DNA of 64,000 bases, taken from Ecdyonurus torrentis (taxonomy: Eukaryota; Arthropoda; Insecta; Ephemeroptera; Heptageniidae). The notes beneath the pieces are model-generated. The model was not told the DNA's origin, did no database searches, and was given only the letters and a program-made list of their open reading frames with translations. The position numbers were made by a program, and so were the translations under genes. Below are positions 36,601 through 45,341 of this stretch, one piece after another; positions within the stretch are counted from its first letter, which is position 1, and each line of letters begins with the position of its first letter. The stretch lies in contig OX439136.1 in the NCBI GenBank assembly GCA_949318235.1, positions 29,184,168-29,248,167 of the forward strand, in the 5' to 3' direction.

Positions 36601-38052
36601 CGTTACTTTTTTTGAATTTGTAGCAGTTCCATGAAATCAAGAAGACAATTGAAAATTGGATGTAAACAAATGACGTCATAGTCGGCAAAGGGTTGGGAAT
36701 TGACATTTTTTATTTCTTCTTTTATTAAATAAAACGTCAATTTTCCAGGTAATTTCCTATGCCAAGTTTTTATACTACTTTTTCTCTTTCAAACGACATA
36801 TTGAAACCTAGGGGTTAACTTCGTGTAGACTTCCTCATTTTTAAGACTGTAAAAAAACGGCATGCAACTTGTCTATTACCCAAAGAAAATACCCAAAAAC
36901 TACTTTTGTCCTATATGCTGAGCAATGTTATGCATTGCTCAAGAGGAGCATCAAAAAGCACTCAGAATGGCGTTATGCGTACGCACTCTATAATGATCAC
37001 TTAAATAAAATGTTGACATAATTAACTGAATACTTTTTAATGCAGCAGAAGTAATAATGTTAGTTAAATTTTACAATTCTCACTAACATAGCAATGAATT
37101 TAAACATTAATCATTCATAACTTTCATGTTAATAAGAACAACACACAATAAAAAGCTTACTCAGTTTTCTTGGCAACTCCATATTGCTTTGTTCTCTCTT
37201 TTCCCTCAAAAACCAATTCCTGCTGTTTCAATTGTTATGTCTTTGTTGTTTTCCATTCAGAACTATACGTAGCACCCGGAAAAGTCGGTGTCATCATACA
37301 GAAAAAAAATGTCCTGAAAATAAACATACTTATTAATCAAAGATCCTAGTAGCAACTTCATATCATGCAATATAGCATAAACTATACAATTTTTTTTTCT
37401 AATTTTACGAACTAAGAAAATAACAATTTGCATTATTTGGTTTCGTACCGCCCCCCCCCCCCCCACCCCCCCCAATTTAACATTAAATTAATGACCAAGG
37501 GAAACTATTTACATACGCTTTTTTAAATTTGTACACTAATATTTTGTTTACTTGTATCTCCAAATGTTAAAAGAAGTAAACTAAAAAGTAGCAGCTATAA
37601 TACCTCTATGAAGAATGAAAAATTTTCACGTGTGTTGTACCAGTATGTATGTACACATGGTACGTTTCATGTTGTTATTCTATGTTTTTATAGCTCCATA
37701 CTATGTCCAAATTTTATATTACATAAAATATAGTTTGATCAAATAGTTAACAACAAAGAACGAGTTTAGTTTGAACAAAACAAGGCAAAATTTTTTACAA
37801 TTCATGATGTAAATATATGTACACACTTAATTGTGAAAATAACACACCATTATATACATATAGCATAGCTATATACACGCGTGTGATACGTTGTTACGAG
37901 CATTTAATACATGACTTACCAAGATTTATATTTTCACGAATTATATTTTCTTGTCTGCAATATGAAGCACATACATTTTGGAAGTACTTTACATTGTATA
38001 GCACTGAAAAAACGGAGGAACAAATTTTCTTCATGCTTTCTTTAGCCGACAT
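31037..38052 (-). CDS. CACTA/EnSpm-like DDE transposase (three exons, 933 aa)
   Basis: This should be the enzyme that cuts the element at its inverted repeats and inserts it elsewhere; it would act in the nucleus. Exons are 38052-37920, 35207-35107 and 33604-31037, with introns of about 2.7 and 1.5 kb. The joins fall in phases 1 and 0, and the frame stays open to TAA. In the reconstructed protein, residues 45-78 are basic (YRHRRAEKLRLEK), residues 129-168 are Asp/Ser-rich, and a zinc-ribbon-like CxxC..CxC lies near 263-289. The catalytic core follows: NTDGVQL (Asp370), TVDSPAR (Asp454, like CDAPAR of Tnp2 proteins), an inserted CFLC pair, DPMHALYLG near 559, and DVFENAN (Glu722). These match the transposase family 21/Tnp2 pattern and suggest an intact DDE site. 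ATG at 38052 is chosen for its AAAATG context; an in-frame ATG at 38097 would add 15 residues. Within-family placement (EnSpm versus Plavaka-like) needs a profile search. Confidence 0.87.
33605..34107. other. unremarkable intronic sequence
   Basis: AT-rich stretch between the exon 3 acceptor and the ATGT microsatellite. I see no coding signal, repeat or site of note. Confidence 0.5.
34108..34195. repeat. (ATGT)n microsatellite
   Basis: About 22 uninterrupted copies of the tetranucleotide ATGT, with short degenerate copies continuing to about 34234. Open frames across it are artefacts of the repeat. Confidence 0.97.
34298..34625. mobile_element. 328-bp element with 41-bp inverted repeats (MITE-like)
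   Basis: TAGAAAATAGTTGGTAGAGA starts at 34298, and its complement ends at 34625. The arms span 41 bp (34298-34338 and 34585-34625) with one mismatch seen. The roughly 246-bp interior is not palindromic and has no open frame. The word ATGTATGATAAAATA occurs just outside the right arm (34625) and at 34227, which may relate to the insertion. The class is unknown. Confidence 0.72.
34795..34926. mobile_element. Tc1/mariner-like MITE, 132 bp
   Basis: CAGTCAACCGTGGTGAAAT at 34795 is mirrored by ATTTCACCCCGTTTGACTG ending at 34926, with two mismatches, and both sides are flanked by TA (34793-34794, 34927-34928). Termini starting CAGT with a TA duplication are characteristic of Tc1/mariner elements. 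It is too short to encode anything, so it is a non-autonomous copy in transposase intron 2. Confidence 0.75.
35107..35207 (-). CDS. transposase exon 2
   Basis: A 101-base exon between acceptor TTTTTATAG (ending 35208) and donor GTAAAT (from 35106). With the G from exon 1 it encodes exactly 34 residues including a basic RSTMYRHRRAEKLR stretch. It joins exon 3 in phase 0 (RLEK-EKQRNK). The basic segment may bind DNA or act as a nuclear signal; that role is inferred. Confidence 0.78.
35521..35540. repeat. poly-A tract
   Basis: A run of about 20 A in intron 1. I see no retroelement body next to it. Confidence 0.8.
35848..36881. repeat. large foldback element (outer palindrome)
   Basis: GGTAATAGACAACTTGCATG at 35848 is mirrored by CATGCAACTTGTCTATTACC ending at 36880. 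If the nested foldback at 35894-36358 is removed, the left arm (35848-35893 joined to 36359-36570) pairs with the right arm (about 36625-36881). It includes the blocks AACCCCTAGG, CCTGGAAAATTGACG and TATGACGTCAT with scattered mismatches and a loop of about 55 bp. Long near-perfect arms with a short loop are typical of foldback elements. There is no coding capacity. Confidence 0.82.
35894..36358. mobile_element. foldback inserted into the left arm of the outer foldback
   Basis: The arms are about 35894-36097 and 36157-36358, with a loop of about 59 bp. Paired blocks include AATAATATTGGTGCATATA, CTCCTTCATATTTAAAATAA, GGCCATTACGCCGAAAGACG and ACGGTTCGCGTTTCTTTTGC. The host palindrome reads TAAAAATGAG on its intact right arm; on the left this is split into TAAAAAT and AATGAG, consistent with a 3-bp AAT duplication (35891-35893 and 36359-36361). 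The element is therefore younger than the outer foldback. Confidence 0.8.
36882..37919. other. intron 1 remainder without recognisable genes
   Basis: AT-rich sequence holding the 9-bp hairpin at 36919-36941 and an interrupted C tract at 37451-37473. An exon-like segment on the minus strand near 37154-37256 was tested and rejected because all three frames contain stops. Confidence 0.5.
37920..38052 (-). CDS. transposase exon 1
   Basis: ATGTCGGCTAAAG at 38052 opens 44 codons plus one base and ends CTTG before a strong donor, GTAAGTCATG, starting at 37919. The spare G completes a Gly codon with GT of exon 2, giving INLG-QSYKQYE. Correct phase, a good donor and an open frame in all three exons support it. 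The start remains ambiguous (38052 or 38097). Confidence 0.75.
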
Positions 38053-38637
38053 TTTGCAGTGCAACAAGTGACAAAAAAAATGGAAAATGGATCGCATACG
38101 AAAAATTAATTCAGAGTACTAAATACTATGCGCAGAAACTCTTTGGCTGCTTTACAACGACGTTTCTGCGCAACCTTTCGTTATTCTAGCACACGCATAT
38201 GTTGCTATTTTAGACTCTGTGTAAATTTAGCCATGTTGTCAACTTTAATATAATTTCTCTATTCTTTTCTGCAGATGACTTCAAGAAAAAGAGTTTTATT
38301 AACGAAATAAGTCTTTAAAATATCTGAAAAGTGTAGAATTACAGCAGTTATCTTAGTAACAGAATCAAAAAGTGCGTTGAAAGTAACAAATGAAAATGAT
38401 GACGGACGATGACTTGGCAACATATTGAACCGCCATAATTTAAAATTAGAACTACGCTCTGCAAAGTGACGGTTATAGGACGCTTGTTTTTGCTCCTGGA
38501 GCGTGAAGAACTGGTGGAGAACCTGGAGTGGCTTAATTCAACTCGTTTTCATTGTAGATTTTATTCCAAATTTTAAATTATTTTAGCTTTTCATAAGTAT
38601 CTGAGTTTCTGATTTCTGAAGACGTGATTTAATAAAT
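38053..38637. promoter_or_regulatory. divergent promoter region between the two element genes
   Basis: These 585 bp separate the transposase start (minus) from the BEN-like gene start (plus), so both promoters and 5' untranslated regions should lie here. A perfect 11-bp inverted repeat, TGCGCAGAAAC (38129-38139) and GTTTCTGCGCA (38162-38172), sits about 77 bp from the transposase ATG. I see no convincing TATA box that I would commit to. The 38400-38520 part is less AT-rich than its surroundings, as promoters and first exons often are. Confidence 0.55.
38129..38172. promoter_or_regulatory. 11-bp inverted repeat, possible protein-binding site
   Basis: TGCGCAGAAAC and its exact complement are separated by 22 bp. 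The half-word TGCGCAGA recurs at about 38733 in intron 1 of the BEN-like gene. Symmetry and position suggest a regulator-binding site, but this is inference. Confidence 0.4.
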
Positions 38638-38674
38638 ATGGGAACTAAAAAAGAAGAAGCAAATGAGAGAGCAG
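38638..38674 (+). CDS. BEN-like gene exon 1
   Basis: ATGGGAACTAAAAAAGAAG encodes 12 lysine/glutamate-rich residues plus one base before donor GTAGGAAG (38675). It joins exon 2 through a split Gly codon (G|GT). Confidence 0.72.
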
Positions 38675-41418
38675 GTAGGAAGCTATCATAAATTACTATC
38701 ACAATTTTCGGACGCCCTTTTCACGTGCGCATATGCGCAGATATATGTGGAAATATGCATATATCTATTTAAAAGTAACTTAAAGATATAAAATATGTAT
38801 AAAAATAATATGTTATTGTTAATTGCAGGTTCGTCCAAAATACATAACATTGCTGCTGCTGAAGTTCGATTCAAAGACGACAATGCAGAGTTATTTGTTA
38901 ATCTGTCTGATTTCCAAGACAAAAGTTTTAAGCCACTGCATGAGCACGACTTTGAACCTCAAAAATTCTACATGGTGTTTTGGGGTGATCAAGACAGTGG
39001 GGAACATGGAAATAAGGGAAAAAAGAAAAAATCTGGAAGGTTCCTACCTGCTCGTATTTTAAATTTAGGTGGTAAGTAACAATATATAATATTGAAAAAC
39101 TACTTTTTATATCACACACACACATATGTACACTCCTCCACAATAAATCTGACCAATTGCGTTAAAGTTTCCCCATAGATATAACATTTGGAGAGATTAA
39201 TGCTTCGGTCAGATTTATTGTTGAGGAGTGCACAGTGCAATTATATGTATGTGCTTATAAAATAAAATTTACCAAAGCACATATAGTATCCTGCCCAATA
39301 AAATTTTATTATAATGTTTTTCATTGTCTGCAATTATTATTGTGTCAAGCTGAAGTATTATATTGCAAATTATCGGCTTTTTATTGCGATTATTACAAGA
39401 GTTTGAGTCTAATAGCCGATGTATAATATACTCGACTACTACACCTTTAATAACCTCCACACAGTGTTATTTAAATAATTCTGTTTCATAAAAATTGTCA
39501 TATATAACTTTATTCTCCTTTTAGAAACCAAAGATGACATTCAGTCACATAAAATCAAGAAACGTCGTAGGGTACCCAAACTCCATTATGATCAACTTCA
39601 TTCAGATGCTGATGACAAACAACCCCCCGCAAAGACTGCAGCAACTACTGCAAGTTCTCAAAACAACAAAACAACGTCTGACGAGGTATATATTTATTAC
39701 AATAATAAAATATATATTTAAAAAATTAAATATGCAAATTTATGGACTTACGTTGTACTCTGACTATTATTATTATTTTTAATATGTCAAATTGTTATTT
39801 ATTTGTTTGCTGTACTGAAATACATTTTATAGTTTTCTTAATTTAAATACATTACATTGTTAAAATCAAATGTATGTGGATTTTGTCTGTAGAAAACCAA
39901 AAAAAAGGGAGTTGCTCGCGCTGTAGATGCTGAAGTCCTAAAGGATGTTCAGGCCCTTAAAACCAAAGCTGGGCCATCTATCAAACGAGCTGGTCCTCCT
40001 CAAGTTAAGAGAAAATATGCTCAAAGGTATGTGTATTTTTAAGATGATCCGATTAAAATCTTCTAAAGTTTATTCAAGCTAGGGGTTGTAGTGCATTTAT
40101 GTGTCCTGGTTTCATGTGTGACAGAGGTTGAGTTGTTTGTTACTTGGATGTGATCGACCTATGTCGGCTTATCCCACAGGCTCATGTGCATACGTTAGTA
40201 TGTACTAAAGTACACACACAGTCACAGTTCTCTGCACTTTCATGTCTTCTTTGGAAAGTGTATCACAGGTAAAATGGTGAGATGTGTAGGTATATTTTTG
40301 TCTCGCTGGCTATGCAGTCCTGAAAGTGCAAGGAGCTAGTGGCCTACATCAGTTCCGGTATCGACACTGTTCTTTAATAGTTCTTTAATACATCTCATCG
40401 CAATCCATGCTAGCAAATCACTTAATTGTTGTTACATTCATCCTGTTTGTAGTAAAGAACATTGATTTTTCTGTTTTGTAAGCCTAAAAATGGTGATTCC
40501 TATTTATAATTACTGTGAAAGACATTTTTTATATTTTCATTTTTATATGGTAATATATGGTTGCGCTATCTTTTGTTTTAGTATATTAGACTCTGACTCC
40601 GACTCTGGCTCTGATAACACTGCCATAATGGTTGAAGAAAGAGTTCTTGCTGATTTGAAATCTTCAATGAAAGAATTAGGAGTGAGAGTGCGCAAGCTTG
40701 AGAGTAGCGGAAGAAAATTAGACAAAGAAATGAGCCACCTTAAAAAGAGTTAGTATATTTGTACTTTAAAAATAAATTGTTTATGGTATATAATTACTTT
40801 CTTTTTCTGAAACTGCAGCATTTATAAATGTCCTATAATGACGAGGGTTTTAAGGCTGGCAATCGGGCGCAAACGGATTTAACTAACTAAAAAAAAAAAA
40901 AAAAAAAAATTAACTAACTAAACTAACTAAAAAAACAAAAAAAAATTTCTGAGGGATACATTAGGATAAATATGGTATTTGCAAAAATTTAATAAATTTA
41001 GGGATCAACGTGCTACATGTAAAATTATTAATGTTTCAAAGTTTAGTCTCATAAACTAATAGTATAGTTTTGCAGCCATACAATAATGGAAGTTAAAAAT
41101 TTTTAATAATAATAATAGAATTAATGAATGAATGTGTTACAACTACTTTTGTTATTGCAGAGTGTAGACAATTGAAGGACGAACAAAAATCGGCCTCTCC
41201 TGACAAAGCCAGTGATGCTGAGACTCCTCCTCAGGACGAAGAAGTAAAAGATGCTGTCACATATGAGACAGGTATAAAATAATATATGTTTACACCCAAG
41301 AACATTTTAGTTTGCATGATCGCCCACAGATATATCGCCAATTCCAAAGGACAGTTTTTGGTTAAATAAACGATTAGTTAAGAATTAGCAAACATCTCAA
41401 AGTGGTGTGGACTTTAAA

Positions 41419-41486
<68 letters not shown>

Positions 41487-42349
41487 TAGGTTACAGCGTC
41501 AACTCTATGTATTTATACAAAAGCAGCAAAGTTGGCACTCTTAGGAGGGGTGATGGTGAAGTTGCGGAAAGAGAGTAGAATTGAGCAAGTTCAGCATTCA
41601 TAATCTATAGAAAAGTTATATATGTATCAGTTTCCATGCGTAATCTTCAGTCTCCACTCCTTAACCCCCCCCCCCCCATTCTAAAACTCCAAATCAGCAA
41701 CATTATAACACGGAAGCCTTATACTTCACACTGCGCTAAATACTGATGTAAAAAGTATCTTGCTGGTATTTATTAAATCTTGAACTAACACAAATTTCTC
41801 TTCACTATAGGTTGTGCTGGTGAAATTGATGATGATACGTACAGTGATGTTCATGTGAAGACCATTCCTGATGTCGTCACGCCTTCACATGAATACGAGA
41901 ATCCAGAGACAGTTCAGATAAATGAACTACCTCCACAAACCACCAACGTTGGAACAACTAATCACACTGAGCCAGGAAAAAGGAAAAAGAAGAAGTCAGA
42001 AATGCGGCCCTCAGAGTGTATGGCTATTTCTCAGAACCTGGACGTAAATAGCGTGGCTACATTGAAACCTTCGTTAACTTGTGAGGAATGGAACATTATC
42101 AACGCTCCACTACGACCTAATATCAATTTCATAAAAACTGCTTTGGGTAAAGTCGAAGACGATGCATTCTATGCGCGTGTCACTTGCTTCGGAAATGAAG
42201 GGAATAGAAACAAACAAAAGGAAGGTTCCACAGAAGAAAAAGCACGTATTGCTTTTCCTGTGGGACATATGAAGTGGCTTGAAGGTGAGAACAAGTTATC
42301 TTTCTTCGCAAGTATTTATTATTTACATATCGAATTTGCTGCTATACTG

Positions 42350-42380
<31 letters not shown>

Positions 42381-43345
42381 GGTTAACTTTTTAAACAAAA
42401 TTTAATACAAATTGGACAATTTGAAGCCGTATCTAAGCGTACCACTTTTCAGGGAAAATACAACATTTTTATACCACCTTTTTATAAAATGAAAAAAAAA
42501 TAATTATAATAATAATAATAATCTTATAATAACCAATTAGTGTAAACTATACCTATTTTTAATAAGATCTGAAGACTAAATTGTTTTGATTATTATTAAG
42601 TTCATACTATATACAATCTACTTTTTGCAATTTATTAACTATATATAATCCCTGATGTATTTGTTCAATAATTTATTAGTGTTATATTTGCACAGAAATA
42701 GACCAGAAAAAAACATAAGCTTTTATATTACAAAAGACTTGATGGGATTTACATAAATAACTTTACTTTGTCTCAAAACCAAACTGTTACTCCATAGAAA
42801 TTATGCTTTGTGCAACCCGCACAACATTTTCAGCCTAATAATTTTTTCATGTTTGTTACGTCATAAGCATGGATATATAGTCACAATGTTTACTTACATT
42901 TCATACTTTACAGTTTTTTCACGCTCTCTCATTGGACTACATTAACATTCTGGTAAAAACTGTCATTTTTTATGAAGATCCTATTCGTGTTTATTCATAA
43001 CAAAGAATATGATGTTTTATGTGGTCTACAAGCTTGAAGTAATGTATAAGATTTAACTATTGTTGAGGCAAAATATATGCTTTGTCTTTCATATCCCTAA
43101 AAATTGTACCATGTCATGATAAGTATGTAAGCAATTTAGCACACAAATTAACATGCAGTAACCTATCATTGATTGTTTCAGAGATTTTGGAGAAAAGGCT
43201 TTTAAACATGAAGTATCCACCATACTTGGTTGAAGTCGAACTTAAGAAAATTCCATACTACATCAACGACAAAACCAATACTATTCGCAAGAAATTAAAT
43301 AAGAAGAAACAAGCACCACCTCCAGCCTCACAGGCCCCACCTTAA
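38638..43345 (+). CDS. BEND5-like / BEN-domain-like protein (eight exons, 496 aa)
   Basis: Probably a nuclear DNA-binding protein. Exons are 38638-38674, 38829-39071, 39525-39685, 39893-40026, 40582-40748, 41161-41271, 41811-42284 and 43182-43345 (1,491 nt); every junction is GT..AG and in phase. Residues 20-93 (EVRFKDDNAELF..FYMVFWGD..ARILNLG) resemble the N-terminal module of BEND5-type proteins. KIKKRRRVPK (103-112) and GKRKKKK (340-346) look like nuclear localisation signals. An acidic DSDSDSGSD tract (195-203) precedes a predicted coiled coil (207-247). Residues about 365-490 look like a divergent BEN domain: LTCEEW, then FPVGHMKWLEEILEKR and a final helix ending YINDKTNTIRKK. An in-frame TGA at 38617-38619 supports the start. 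It could be an accessory transposition protein or a captured host gene. The exon structure is firm; the BEN assignment is from memory of family patterns. Confidence 0.8.
38829..39071 (+). CDS. BEN-like gene exon 2 (BEND5-like N-terminal module)
   Basis: Acceptor TAATTGCAG ends at 38828 and donor GTAAGT starts at 39072. The exon encodes the VRFKDDNAELF and FYMVFWGD module and a lysine-rich loop (GKKKKSG) before PARILNLG. Confidence 0.85.
39127..39234. mobile_element. short MITE in intron 2 (108 bp)
   Basis: The left arm contains CACTCCTCCACAATAAATC and the right arm contains GATTTATTGTTGAGGAGTG; the 28-bp arms have two differences. The left arm is preceded by TA, the right followed by CA. This resembles a small Tc1/mariner-like MITE with a decayed TA duplication; the class is tentative. 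Confidence 0.65.
39525..39685 (+). CDS. BEN-like gene exon 3
   Basis: Acceptor TCTCCTTTTAG ends at 39524 and donor GTATAT starts at 39686. It encodes ETKDDIQSHKIKKRRRVPKL, placed after the N-terminal module in the same way as the basic segment following EDKSDLEN in BEND5-type proteins, then a Thr/Ser/Gln-rich linker. Confidence 0.82.
39893..40026 (+). CDS. BEN-like gene exon 4
   Basis: Acceptor TTGTCTGTAG ends at 39892 and donor GTATGT starts at 40027. It encodes a lysine-rich linker (KTKKKGVARAVDAEVLKDVQ) and ends in phase 2, completed as Ser by exon 5. Confidence 0.8.
40027..40581 (+). other. intron 4 with a less AT-rich segment
   Basis: The intron runs GTATGT to TTGTTTTAG. The segment at about 40080-40400 is noticeably less AT-rich than other introns and may be an inserted repeat. 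I found no terminal repeats, tRNA-like boxes or open frame in it. Confidence 0.45.
40582..40748 (+). CDS. BEN-like gene exon 5 (acidic tract and coiled coil)
   Basis: Acceptor TTTTGTTTTAG ends at 40581. The donor is GTTAGT (40749), weaker than GTAAGT, and reading through gives a TAG stop at once, so an alternative truncated product is possible. It encodes DSDSDSGSD then a heptad-like stretch (VEERVLADLKSSMKELGVRV). Confidence 0.8.
40889..40908. repeat. poly-A tract in intron 5
   Basis: A run of about 19 A, bordered by repeated AACTAACTAA words on both sides. Confidence 0.75.
41161..41271 (+). CDS. BEN-like gene exon 6
   Basis: Acceptor TTGTTATTGCAG ends at 41160 and donor GTATAA starts at 41272. 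It encodes KCRQLKDEQKSASPDK, continuing the charged helix, then an acidic PPQDEEVKDA segment. Confidence 0.8.
41424..41486. repeat. (AT)n microsatellite in intron 6
   Basis: Two blocks of alternating AT interrupted by ATAATTATAT, about 60 bp in all. It could extrude as a cruciform. Confidence 0.92.
41811..42284 (+). CDS. BEN-like gene exon 7
   Basis: Acceptor TTCACTATAG ends at 41810 and donor GTGAGA starts at 42285. It encodes an acidic/proline-rich linker, a basic GKRKKKK signal and most of the presumed BEN-like domain (VATLKPSLTCEEW to FPVGHMKWLE). It ends in phase 1. Confidence 0.85.
42285..43181 (+). other. intron 7
   Basis: A GTGAGA to GATTGTTTCAG intron of about 0.9 kb with a poly-T tract of about 27 bases near 42354-42380. 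It is otherwise AT-rich without recognisable features. Confidence 0.75.
43182..43345 (+). CDS. BEN-like gene exon 8 (last exon)
   Basis: Acceptor GATTGTTTCAG ends at 43181, and the TAA stop is at 43343-43345. It encodes EILEKRLLNMKYPPYLVEVE and YINDKTNTIRKKLNKK, closely resembling the last helices of BEN domains, then a proline-rich tail (APPPASQAPP). Confidence 0.85.
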
Positions 43346-44167
43346 CCCTCACACGTTTAAATCAGTTCAAACCCCTGTAAGCTTCAACGCTAACACTTCT
43401 AGTTAAACCTTGGTTAAGTGATTCTAATTAATAGTTGTATCATCAATTAAAAAAAAAAAAAAAATAAAAGTAAAACTAGACGTTGACGCTTACAGACCTT
43501 GACAATTTTTTTTTTTAATATGATTTATTTTATCATTCCTTGCTTTAAGATCATAAATGTCTTTCCTCTCTTTTTTTATGATATAAAAAATGAATCATTG
43601 TTACTATTCATGAGAATATGTAAGGTTATTCTATTTTTTTTAAATTGCATCTGCAATTTAATATAACGACAGCACATGCTCTATCTGTTTATATAATTTT
43701 TTTTTCAGAAGGCATGTAGTATTTTATTTTTGTAATATCCATTGAACTGCAAGGTTTCTGTGAATTGAACTATTACATTGACAATTGTAATGGATAATCC
43801 TTTTTTTAAGAAATGTACAATGTGCATTTTCTTTACTTTTTAAGTGCCACATTTTATTTTTACCATGTGATACCATGTGATATATTTTTTAATATTATAT
43901 ATACTGTGGTACTTATAAATACATCAAAGAATGTGTTATTAAATTCTTTTTAATGTATTTAGTAAACCATATGATGAAATTGAAGTGTTTCATCGCATTA
44001 TGCATGACTATACATATATTTATGGTACTTTTCTAGCTAATGCTTACTATACGTGAATTTCATTTCAATTTCATCCCATGGTTGAGATTTTAATTTCAAT
44101 TTTTTTTTTTAAACATCACAAAAGTGAAACAATAATAATTATAGGAGTGATACAAATTGTACTGTTT
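43346..44167 (+). other. 3' flank of the BEN-like gene
   Basis: AATAAA at 43463-43468, about 120 bases after the stop and next to a poly-A run, is a plausible polyadenylation signal. The word ACCATGTGAT is duplicated in tandem near 43862-43882. No coding signal is seen. Confidence 0.55.
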
Positions 44168-44657
44168 AATAGAGAGGACTTGCAAAAGTAGGTTTACTGA
44201 GAAAGTAAACAAACTCACAGCCCAACAATACTAACAAAGTGCTATAGCAGACGACTTAATGTTCCTGTCTACATTTAACATGCTTTCTTATGAGGCAATG
44301 AAGCAGCTATAACTTGGGTTAGCATTATGTTTCAGAGCTGAAATTGTTACTGTAGCTTATTACTGAGCCTACAAGCTTTTGTTTTCCGGGATTTCAAGTG
44401 TTTTTGTTAAAAAAAAAAAATTCACCCAATGGACTTCAAATCAAGGAAAACAAAAGCTTATAGGCTCAGTAAGCTGCACAACAAATTTCAGCTCTTAAAA
44501 TTAATTGTAACTCAAGTTATAGCTGCTTCATTGCCCCATAAGAAAGCATGTTAAATTGAGACAGGAACACTAAATTGTCTGCTAGCACTTTGTTAGTTTT
44601 GTTGAGCTGTGACTTTGTTTATTTTCTCACTAAACCTACTTTTGCAAGTCCTCTATT
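44168..44657. mobile_element. 490-bp foldback element
   Basis: AATAGAGAGGACTTGCAAAA at 44168 is mirrored by TTTTGCAAGTCCTCTATT ending at 44657. The arms (44168-44401 and 44431-44657) pair almost throughout with scattered mismatches, for example ACATGCTTTCTTATGAGGCA with TGCCCCATAAGAAAGCATGT. The loop is about 29 bp and A-rich. No target duplication is evident and there is no coding capacity. Confidence 0.82.
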
Positions 44658-45181
44658 GATCATACAAACTTTCAACAATTTGTTTTAAGGATTTTAATGA
44701 CATTAAAATCAATTATGATTTTAATCTCCTTATAAACATAATTTGTGTGAAGATGATATTTATGCTTCCACATTGGAAAAATTTATGTGTAATTTTTTTT
44801 TTTACAAATAAATAACAACATGGTTTATTAAAAATCATTTGTTACCACTTATCCTTTGATGCAATAACAATTTCAATTCATTTTATTTTTACTTCTATTA
44901 ATATAATTTTTTAACGCAATGACGACTAACATTTTAACATAAACATGTTAATTTTTTTTGTTTTTAATTCTTCAATTTTGTTTCAACATTTTATATTTTA
45001 ACACCTGATGTTTGTGACAAATATTTTTAACCAATAACTAATAAACATAATTATATCTCAATACTATATTTAATTAATCATTTTGCCTACTTTATATGCC
45101 TCGAAATATATTTCTTTCTTATAGAACTTTATTATTTTGAAACGTATTTTAAAGATCCTCAATTATTTCTGTTTGTTACAG
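44658..45181. other. AT-rich sequence without recognisable genes
   Basis: Between the foldback and the right subterminal zone I see only AT-rich, homopolymer-rich DNA. It ends in a pyrimidine-rich stretch TTATTTCTGTTTGTTACAG (45163-45181) that looks like a 3' splice site. Confidence 0.5.
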
Positions 45182-45182
45182 G

Positions 45183-45341
45183 TGTGAATTAAAAAGAAGC
45201 AATCATTATTTGAAGCATGCGATGACCTCGCAAATTAATACTAATGCATGGAGAGAAATGCTACAGCAATTGATCTGCACCCTGAAATATAAATCCAAAA
45301 TTGTGTCAAAAATCCTTTCAGTTGAATGGCGACACCTTTGA
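45183..45341 (+). pseudogene. possible orphan terminal exon (52 codons)
   Basis: After the acceptor-like site ending at 45181, one frame is open for 52 codons to TGA at 45339-45341 (begins CELKRSNHYLKHAM; also AWREMLQQLICTLK). It is in phase with exon 4 of the BEN-like gene (phase 2) but not with exon 7, where splicing would give an immediate stop. It overlaps the right subterminal repeats, so it may be chance. I recognise no family. Confidence 0.25.

Larger units (their letters stand above)
35208..37919 (-). other. transposase intron 1
   Basis: The intron starts GTAAGT (37919) and ends TTTTTATAG (35208). Its 2.7 kb are mostly nested repeats: two foldbacks at 35848-36881, a poly-A run at 35521-35540, a small perfect hairpin at 36919-36941 (TGAGCAATG / CATTGCTCA), and a C tract at 37451-37473. 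I see no further coding exon. Confidence 0.72.

Noticed and set aside
37154..37256. Exon-like minus-strand segment between TATAG and GTAAGC in transposase intron 1
   Set aside because: All three frames contain stops, and exons 1 and 2 already join in phase without it.
37263..37475. 70-codon minus-strand frame starting MGGVGGGG
   Set aside because: Its start comes from the C tract; no splice logic or similarity supports it.
39235..39782. Short frames in introns 2 and 3 of the BEN-like gene
   Set aside because: They fall in introns or overlap exon 3 out of frame.
40080..40400. Possible tRNA-derived SINE in intron 4
   Set aside because: The base composition stands out, but I could not find A and B boxes, a tail or flanking duplications.
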